NCBI RefSeq assembly: GCF_023150235.1
Contig: NZ_JAKLLH010000004.1
Coordinates: 78,127 to 142,126, forward strand
Origin: Azonexus sp.
GTDB taxonomy: Bacteria; Pseudomonadota; Gammaproteobacteria; Burkholderiales; Rhodocyclaceae
Length of the DNA: 64,000 nucleotides
Direction of reading: 5' to 3'
The notes below the pieces were generated by a model. It worked only from the letters and a program-made list of their open reading frames with translations. It was not told the origin of the DNA and searched no databases. This document shows positions 59,104-64,000 of this stretch, in pieces. A program made the translations under genes and the position numbers. The stretch's first letter is position 1. Each line of letters starts with the position of its first letter.

Positions 59104-60470
59104 CACTCAAGCCCCCGCTGCTTTTTCTGTGCAAATGGCCGGTCGACCGCAGCCGGTCGCCAGTCATGGGCCAGCGTTGCAAAGCGGGTCTGGTTGGCGA
59201 TGTAGGCCAGCCGCGCCATGCCGGTCGCCCCTTGCCGATTCTTGGCGACGATGATTTCCGCCGTGCCGGCATCCGGGCCGTCCGGTGAATACACCTCGTC
59301 ACGATAGACGAACAGGATCACGTCGGCGTCCTGCTCGATAGCGCCCGACTCTCGCAAGTCAGATGGCAGAGGGCGGCGGTTTGTCCGTTCCTCGCACTTG
59401 CGGGAAAGCTGTGAAAGGGCAATCACCGGAATCTGCAATTCCTTGGCCAGCGATTTCAGGCCGCGGGTGATGACTTCGATTTCGCTGTTGCGGTTTTTCC
59501 CGTCACCGGCTGTCAGTTGGATGTAATCGACGACCAGCAGGCCCAAGCCGTGCAGGCGTTTGACGGACCGCGCCTTGCTGGCAATTTCGAGCAGCGACAG
59601 CCCGCCCTGCTCGTCGATCACCATTGGCAATTCGTGAAGCATGGCGGTCCCGGCAAAGATGCGGTCACCGGTATCGCCTGCCATGTTCCCGGCCAGAATG
59701 TCATCAAGCGGCACGCGGCCAGCGGCGGCTATCATCCGGTCGGCCAGTTCGGTATCCGCCATCTCCATCGACAGGAACAGGGTTGGCACGCCGGCAGATG
59801 CGGCATTGAGGGCGATACCACCTGCAAAAGCGGTTTTCCCCATGCCGGGCCGTCCGGCAACGATGACAAGGTTTCCGCGCCGAAAGCCACCGGACAGCAA
59901 GGTGTCCAGCGCCGTGAATCCGGTCGGCAGCGCCACGTCTTGGCCCGATCCTCGGCGCTCGATGGCATCCACGGCCCGAATCAATACCTCACGGATCAAC
60001 TGCGGTCGGCGTGGCTCGGCTGCCTCAGTGATTGCCATGATCGCCGATTGGGCAGCGGCCAGCTTCTCCCTGGTTGCCCCAATCCCGGAGGCAATCGCCT
60101 GAATCTGGTCAGAAGCGGCAATCAGTTCGCGCTCAAGGGCCTTGTCGACCACGGCCTGAGCATAGCGCCCGACGTTGGCGGCTGACGGCGTGTTGCTCAC
60201 CAAGTCGCCCAGGTAAGCCAGGCCCCCGGTTTTCTCGGACAGCCCGGCAGCCTCCAGGCGCTCGGCAACGGTCACAGGATCGACGGCAATCCCCTGTGCA
60301 GCCATGGTCAGGATTTCGGCGAATATCAGGCGGTGTGCCTCGACGAAGAAGTGCCCTGCCTTCAGGTTGCCAATCCGGTCGACGGCATTTGCGCCAGGTA
60401 TCAGCAGCGCCCCCAGCACGGAGTGCTCGGAATCCGGGCTGTGCAGGCGGTAATGATCAGTCGGGCTCAT
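59103..60470 (-). CDS. Replicative DNA helicase, DnaB type
   Basis: A 455-residue phage/element version of DnaB. The N-terminal domain (residues 10-110) starts SPDSEHSVLGALLIPG. The RecA-like motor has Walker A GRPGMGKTAF, Walker B LLVVDYIQL, and the SQLSRKCEERTNRRP block with the DnaB arginine-finger region. It is clearly diverged from a chromosomal DnaB in its first 100 residues. The ATG at 60470 overlaps the stop of the upstream gene (ATGA), giving a helicase-loader/helicase pair. Confidence 0.9.
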   Translation of the reverse strand: MSPTDHYRLHSPDSEHSVLGALLIPGANAVDRIGNLKAGHFFVEAHRLIFAEILTMAAQGIAVDPVTVAERLEAAGLSEKTGGLAYLGDLVSNTPSAANVGRYAQAVVDKALERELIAASDQIQAIASGIGATREKLAAAQSAIMAITEAAEPRRPQLIREVLIRAVDAIERRGSGQDVALPTGFTALDTLLSGGFRRGNLVIVAGRPGMGKTAFAGGIALNAASAGVPTLFLSMEMADTELADRMIAAAGRVPLDDILAGNMAGDTGDRIFAGTAMLHELPMVIDEQGGLSLLEIASKARSVKRLHGLGLLVVDYIQLTAGDGKNRNSEIEVITRGLKSLAKELQIPVIALSQLSRKCEERTNRRPLPSDLRESGAIEQDADVILFVYRDEVYSPDGPDAGTAEIIVAKNRQGATGMARLAYIANQTRFATLAHDWRPAAVDRPFAQKKQRGLE

Positions 60471-61300
60471 GCGGCCTCCCGGTTCTCGTAGTTGCCTTCG
60501 ATGATTTTGGCGAAGTTCTTTGCCTCGACTATCCAGGGCAGGCTGCAACTCCATCCCCTATCGTTCCGCCCCATCAGCAGATCGCACTTGGCGATGTACT
60601 CGAACATCCGAAGGAAGAAGGCAAGCCCTGCTTCACGGTCATGTGGCTTGCCCTTTTTCTTCAGGTCATCCAACACCCAGCGCCAACGTGCTGCAAGATT
60701 CGTTTGCCTGGCTCCTTCCCACATGCGAGGCTGCGATAGTTCAGGAAGAGTCGAGCTGTAGATCGCAATGATTTCCCGGTGTGGGCAGGTCGGCAGCGAA
60801 TTGCTGGCGACAACCGATGCGCCAGCATCGGAACTAGGGAATCCGGAATCAGGAATCAGGTTAAGGGAATCAGGAATCAGCACGGCCAGTTCCGGGCTAG
60901 TACCGGGCTTGTCTGGGGAAAGCCCTAGGCTAGCCCTAGGCTTGCCCTGTTCTTGTACCGTACTTTCGCCACTCTTGGACGGTTCGGGTATCGTGCTTTT
61001 CGCCTCCCGATGGTGTGGGTTCTGGTGCTTTTCAAAGTTCAGCACCTGAATGAAACGCTGCTCGCCAAACTGGTAACGGTCGATGAAGCCGGCGTGATGA
61101 AGCTCGTCCAGCATGGCGTCGACGTTACCATCGTCGTAGGGCAAGATTTCGGCCCGGATGCGCTTCGGGCGATCCTCCAGGCGGCCGGAACGATCAGCGA
61201 GGCACCACAGGCCGGCGAACAGCAGGCGGGTCAATGGCGAACACTCCGCCAGCGTTTCATTATAGAAAAAACCAGGCTTGATATTGCGCGATCTGGCCAT
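60467..61300 (-). CDS. Replisome-organiser-like replication protein
   Basis: A 277-residue protein with a two-part look of phage replication-initiation proteins. The N-terminus (NIKPGFFYNETLAECSPLTR... ) has a winged-helix pattern seen in phage replisome organisers, then a low-complexity linker (about 110-165), then a helical C-terminal domain (MWEGARQTNLAARWRWVLDD...) that in related proteins contacts the helicase. Part of the linker (LIPDSLNLIPDS) is encoded by heptamer repeats. It overlaps the DnaB gene by 4 bases. The role is inferred from context. Confidence 0.7.
   Translation of the reverse strand: MARSRNIKPGFFYNETLAECSPLTRLLFAGLWCLADRSGRLEDRPKRIRAEILPYDDGNVDAMLDELHHAGFIDRYQFGEQRFIQVLNFEKHQNPHHREAKSTIPEPSKSGESTVQEQGKPRASLGLSPDKPGTSPELAVLIPDSLNLIPDSGFPSSDAGASVVASNSLPTCPHREIIAIYSSTLPELSQPRMWEGARQTNLAARWRWVLDDLKKKGKPHDREAGLAFFLRMFEYIAKCDLLMGRNDRGWSCSLPWIVEAKNFAKIIEGNYENREAA
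60838..60879. repeat. Six-unit heptamer array inside the replication gene
   Basis: Units GGAATCC, GGAATCA, GGAATCA, GGTTAAG, GGAATCA, GGAATCA in register on the plus strand. They encode the linker of the minus-strand replication protein and resemble the GGATTCA units between tatA and tatB. Confidence 0.65.
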
Positions 61301-61302
61301 GC

Positions 61303-61620
61303 TTACCGCCCCCCTGAAAACGGATTGGCATAAGGGCCGCGACGTTCGAGTGTCGCTTGCCGGCAAGCATCCAGAATCAGGCGAATGCCACGCTCGTCGA
61401 AGTCATGAAGGAATGCCCAGCAGCGGTCATCGCGGCCCCAAACGATAATAGGGGCCTCAAGCTGCGCTGAAATGCGAAATGGCGGTCGGATGTTTTCCCA
61501 GCGAACAGGCGCATGAAACTGGATTTGCAGCGCACCCTGCCGGAGAAACTCGGGGCGGTCGAACGCGCCCCGCCCGTGAATTTGATGCCGACTCGGTTTC
61601 AGGCGGGAATCGACGCGCAT
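61303..61620 (-). CDS. Accessory protein of unknown function (105 residues)
   Basis: A compact protein starting MRVDSRLKPSRHQIHGRG; contains IIVWGRDDRCWAFLHDFDERGIRLILDACRQATLE, which looks like a small alpha/beta domain. No family is recognised. The start is at ATG 61620, sharing a base with the upstream stop (TGATG); a GTG one codon earlier is the alternative. It lies 2 bases before the replication gene in the same tight run. Confidence 0.6.
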   Translation of the reverse strand: MRVDSRLKPSRHQIHGRGAFDRPEFLRQGALQIQFHAPVRWENIRPPFRISAQLEAPIIVWGRDDRCWAFLHDFDERGIRLILDACRQATLERRGPYANPFSGGR

Positions 61621-62018
61621 CACAGCCGCACCTCCAGGGGGGCGGACATCCGGTCACCATTATTGGTGCTCATGCCTCCCCCTTCCTCGCCAGCAAAGAA
61701 GCCAGGCGCAGGCCATTCCGGCGAACCCAGGGAGTACAGCGCAGCATTGCGCCGGATGCAGCCCCGGAATTCAACAGTCGGCACGATCTGGGTACGGATG
61801 TTGAAACCCTTGGCACGCAAGTCATGCACCCGTGCAGCCGCCTCCGGGATGGCGTGGTCAGCCGTCAGCACGAACGACAGCACAGGCTGATACTGGCGGA
61901 TCAGGTTCAGCACTTCCCTGCATTGCCCAGTCACGATGGGCGGTTTAGGATGGCGTTCAGCAGATGTTATTGGGGTCGCACGGTCGCCACCGTTGCGGCC
62001 CTTTTTGTCAGCACCCAT
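61620..62018 (-). CDS. Phage-type helix-turn-helix protein (132 residues)
   Basis: The middle of the protein (TGQCREVLNLIRQYQPVLSF..., AAARVHDLRAKGFNIRTQIV) has the spacing of a small winged helix-turn-helix domain often found beside alpA and int genes in mobile elements. The C-terminal part (EFRGCIRRNAALYSLGSPEWPAPGFF) matches the same group from memory. The ATG at 62018 has an excellent GAGGGGGG site; a TTG at 62033 overlapping the alpA stop is the alternative. Confidence 0.65.
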   Translation of the reverse strand: MGADKKGRNGGDRATPITSAERHPKPPIVTGQCREVLNLIRQYQPVLSFVLTADHAIPEAAARVHDLRAKGFNIRTQIVPTVEFRGCIRRNAALYSLGSPEWPAPGFFAGEEGGGMSTNNGDRMSAPLEVRL

Positions 62019-62029
62019 TTCCGCCCCCC

Positions 62030-62290
62030 TCAAGCTGCCTTGCGGCTCATCTCAATTTGGGCGGTCAGCCAGCTTTCAACCTCGCTTTCCAGCCACCCGA
62101 CGGGGGGATTTTTCATCCCGTGGCCCAACTCAATAGGCTTGGGAAATGTCGGGTCATAGCTTGGGGATTTCGGGTTCAGGCGGGCGTAGATGGTCGAGCG
62201 GGAAAGCCCGGTGCGGTCTTCCAGTTGCTTGCGCCGAAGGATACGGATTTCCTTCGCTTCTTTGATTGCAGCTTCGTTTCTTGCGGCCAT
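62030..62290 (-). CDS. alpA: AlpA-family regulator (excisionase-like)
   Basis: An 86-residue protein whose sequence RRKQLEDRTGLSRSTIYARLNPKSPSYDPTFPKP and final GWLESEVESWL fit AlpA regulators of the MerR/Xis-like winged-helix group. In phage P4 and PICIs such proteins activate int or excision genes. A GAGGAAAA ribosome site precedes the ATG. The 123-base upstream region carries two palindromes two helical turns apart. Confidence 0.87.
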   Translation of the reverse strand: MAARNEAAIKEAKEIRILRRKQLEDRTGLSRSTIYARLNPKSPSYDPTFPKPIELGHGMKNPPVGWLESEVESWLTAQIEMSRKAA

Positions 62291-62374
62291 GTTTTTTTCC
62301 TCGATTGCTGAGAAAAACCGATTCGGAATGAATCGGCACAGGCCGTATTAAATTGCCGCGCCGTGGATGAATCA

Positions 62375-62386
62375 CCGCAGTTGCGG
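62375..62386. promoter_or_regulatory. Operator-like palindrome 1 upstream of alpA
   Basis: CCGCAGTTGCGG, a 12-bp palindrome with one imperfect central position, 85 bases before the alpA start. Its twin lies 21 bases away. Confidence 0.45.
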
Positions 62387-62395
62387 AGATGCCGG

Positions 62396-62407
62396 CCGCA
62401 ATTGCGG
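62396..62407. promoter_or_regulatory. Operator-like palindrome 2 upstream of alpA
   Basis: CCGCAATTGCGG, a perfect 12-bp palindrome; its centre is 21 bases (two helical turns) from that of the copy at 62375-62386, so two dimers could bind on one DNA face. Confidence 0.5.
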
Positions 62408-62413
62408 CAAATG

Positions 62414-63193
62414 TCAGCCTGCGGCCAGGCTTCGCTTTGCCGCTGCAAACTTATCCTCCAGCGTCCGTGCCGATATTCCGGGCTTGCCCTCATGGTGTCC
62501 GAGTAACGCGGCAATGATCGCGGATTGATTATCGAGAACGGAATACGCCTGCCCATTTGGCGACTTGCCCAGCATTAGCGCCAGCATTGCCCCGATGATG
62601 TTCAGATATGTTGTCTCAGCTCGGTCGCCCGGTACATCAGCAGCTTTCAGCTTGGCGTTCAGTTCAACAATCTGCTTTTCCATCGCGGCAATCTGAAAAC
62701 CTGTGGTTTCTGCACCCGTCCGTAGCTTTTGCACGTCCGCCCGCGCCGCATCGCGTTCGGCCTTCATGGCCTCGTATACCTTGGTTGTTATGGTTGAGTG
62801 GGCCTGTCGCTCGATTTCGTCAAAGAGAAAAGCGGGGCGTTCGTTTGGAACAATTGCCTTGGCCCATTCCTTGAGATCAGCCCCGTAGACGTGACGGCGC
62901 TCATATGCGATGTGTCCGTCGACTTTGTTGCCGTCTTCTTTGCATGAATCCAGTTTGCCCGCGTCAATTGCCGCATGAATGGCCCGGATTCGTACCTCAA
63001 GGCACGAAATATAGGGATGCCGTAACGTCGCCCTGCCCAGTGCAGTCTGCCCAACAGGGGATGCGCGGCTCAATTCTTCGGTTACTTGATTGGCTGGTAC
63101 TCCGCACCAAAGTGCCGCTGCTACTGGCACGTGATATATCGAGTGAGTAGCTTGGAGAATTGAACAGCTATCGTTTTCCCAAGGTCTTTTCAT
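62414..63193 (-). CDS. Mobile-element protein of unknown function with coiled coil (259 residues)
   Basis: The N-terminal half starts MKRPWENDSCSILQATHS and has VPVAAALWCGVPANQV, seen from memory at the start of uncharacterised element proteins next to integrases; CLEVRIRAIHAAIDAGKL follows. Residues about 125-190 form a coiled coil (EAMKAERDAARADVQKLR... MEKQIVELNAKLKAAD). The C-terminal part is helical. The ATG at 63193 has an AGGGACG site; an earlier ATG (63232) lies in the integrase-proximal gap. The function is unknown. Confidence 0.65.
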   Translation of the reverse strand: MKRPWENDSCSILQATHSIYHVPVAAALWCGVPANQVTEELSRASPVGQTALGRATLRHPYISCLEVRIRAIHAAIDAGKLDSCKEDGNKVDGHIAYERRHVYGADLKEWAKAIVPNERPAFLFDEIERQAHSTITTKVYEAMKAERDAARADVQKLRTGAETTGFQIAAMEKQIVELNAKLKAADVPGDRAETTYLNIIGAMLALMLGKSPNGQAYSVLDNQSAIIAALLGHHEGKPGISARTLEDKFAAAKRSLAAG

Positions 63194-63289
63194 AGCGTCC
63201 CTTTCATGCATCGCCCTTGAATCAGAAACCACGCCAGCCGGGCAAGGGTTCCCGGTTTTCGCCCCGTCGGGCTAGGCGCGGCAAACTCG

Positions 63290-64000
63290 TTATGCCGCCG
63301 TATGCAGCGTGATCACTTCGGCGCCGGCCTTGAGCTTGCCCAGGTAGTCCGCCCATAGCTGCATCATTGCCTGCCGTTCCTTGATGAACTTGGTCCGGTT
63401 GTAGGCGGCGCCCAGGGCGTCCGGCACTTTATGGGCCAACTGGTGCTCGATGACTTCCGGCTTGATGTGCAGTTCTTCATGCAGGATGGTGCGGGCCATT
63501 GCCCGGAAGCCGTGGCCGGTGATTTCGGTTTTGGTGTCGTAGCCCATGCGGCGCAGGGCGGCGTTCACTGCCGCATCGCTCATTGGCTTTTGCGGGTCGC
63601 GCCCAGGGAAGACGTAACGGCCATGCCCGGTGAGGGCGTGCAGTTCCCGCAGGAGGGCAACGGCTTGGGTGGCCAGTGGAACCAGGTGGTCGGTCTTGGT
63701 CTTGGTCACCAGGTAGCGCCATTCACCTTTGTCGAGGTCGAACCCCGACCATTCAGCCTTTCTCAACTCGCCGGGGCGAACGAACAGCAGCGGCGCCAGC
63801 AGCAGGGCGCACTTGACGACAAACGTACCCCGGAAGGCGTCAATGGCACGCAGCAGTTCGGCGGCATCCTTGGGGGTGGTCAGCGACGGCATGTGTTCGG
63901 TCTTGACCGGTGGGATAGCCCCTTGCAGGTCCGGGCAGGGGTCGCGTTCAGCCCTGCCGGTAGCTACGGCGAAGCGGAAACAGCGGCTAATCTCACTGCG
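63290..64000 (-). CDS. int: P4-type tyrosine integrase, N-terminus outside window
   Basis: About 236 C-terminal residues of a tyrosine recombinase; the gene continues beyond the right edge. The catalytic residues are recognisable: Arg in LLFVRPGELRKAEW, Lys in the beta-hairpin TKTKTDHLVPL, H-x-x-R in TGHGFRAMART, a further His in HQLAHK and Tyr in AAYNRTKF. The visible upstream part (ISRCFRFAVATGRAERDP) belongs to the core-binding domain. It should insert the element into its attachment site and, with the AlpA protein, excise it. Confidence 0.92.
   Translation of the reverse strand, partial: RSEISRCFRFAVATGRAERDPCPDLQGAIPPVKTEHMPSLTTPKDAAELLRAIDAFRGTFVVKCALLLAPLLFVRPGELRKAEWSGFDLDKGEWRYLVTKTKTDHLVPLATQAVALLRELHALTGHGRYVFPGRDPQKPMSDAAVNAALRRMGYDTKTEITGHGFRAMARTILHEELHIKPEVIEHQLAHKVPDALGAAYNRTKFIKERQAMMQLWADYLGKLKAGAEVITLHTAA

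Noticed and set aside
58591-59205. 204-residue plus-strand open frame in the mobile element
   Set aside because: It overlaps the 86-residue gene and the helicase 3' end on the other strand and has no domain-like pattern.

Overview
The window is GC-rich, gene-dense chromosomal DNA from a betaproteobacterium. Gene content and order (ispB / tRNA-Pro / PP0621-type protein / pilS-pilR / ampD; his genes leading into hinT-tatABC; tldD / nitrilase / yhdP / glnE; miaB-phoH-ybeY-corC-lnt; queA-tgt-yajC-secD-secF) suggest Rhodocyclales, probably near Dechloromonas/Azonexus. This placement rests on familiarity with such neighbourhoods, not on a search.

Layout. (1) 0-5 kb: a partial Hpt-domain gene (minus), ispB, tRNA-Pro, then the type IV pilus regulators pilS-pilR. 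(2) 5-15 kb: ampD, an aminotransferase, speD and pckG (minus), maeB, a D-Ala-D-Ala endopeptidase and a CYTH/CHAD protein. Two nearly identical 166-bp palindrome-rich elements lie in inverted orientation on either side of ampD-to-endopeptidase (5218-5383 and 13298-13463). (3) 15-30 kb: an MFS transporter and histidine biosynthesis. hisG-hisD are separated from hisC and hisBHAFIE by a two-gene chromate transporter, a hybrid sensor kinase, a small conserved protein and a Rieske protein. The his genes run on into hinT and tatABC. (4) 30-43 kb: DAHP synthase, tldD, nitrilase and the giant yhdP on the minus strand, divergent from glnE and a large EF-hand membrane protein of unknown function. (5) 43-56 kb: a methionine aminotransferase, a YaiI protein, tRNA-Met, the miaB-phoH-ybeY-corC-lnt cluster, then queA-tgt-yajC-secDF on the minus strand.

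(6) About 57-64 kb, running off the right edge, is a mobile element read almost wholly on the minus strand: a P4-type tyrosine integrase, a coiled-coil protein, an AlpA-type regulator, a small phage-type HTH protein, a replisome-organiser-like protein, a DnaB-type helicase and several small unknown genes. No capsid, tail or conjugation gene is visible. The order int - alpA - replication resembles a phage satellite (P4/PICI-like). It carries operator-like palindromes upstream of alpA, a long non-coding stretch next to the helicase module, and a 54-bp direct repeat at its left side.

Signals between and within genes: a recurrent GTYGACCGTG motif (about 21 loci by eye, several as perfect 14-bp palindromes or in intergenic DNA), heptamer repeat arrays (tatA-tatB gap; inside the replication gene), a terminator-like hairpin in the queA leader, and a possible unannotated small RNA near 56.6-56.85 kb. 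All counts were made by eye and no database search was possible.
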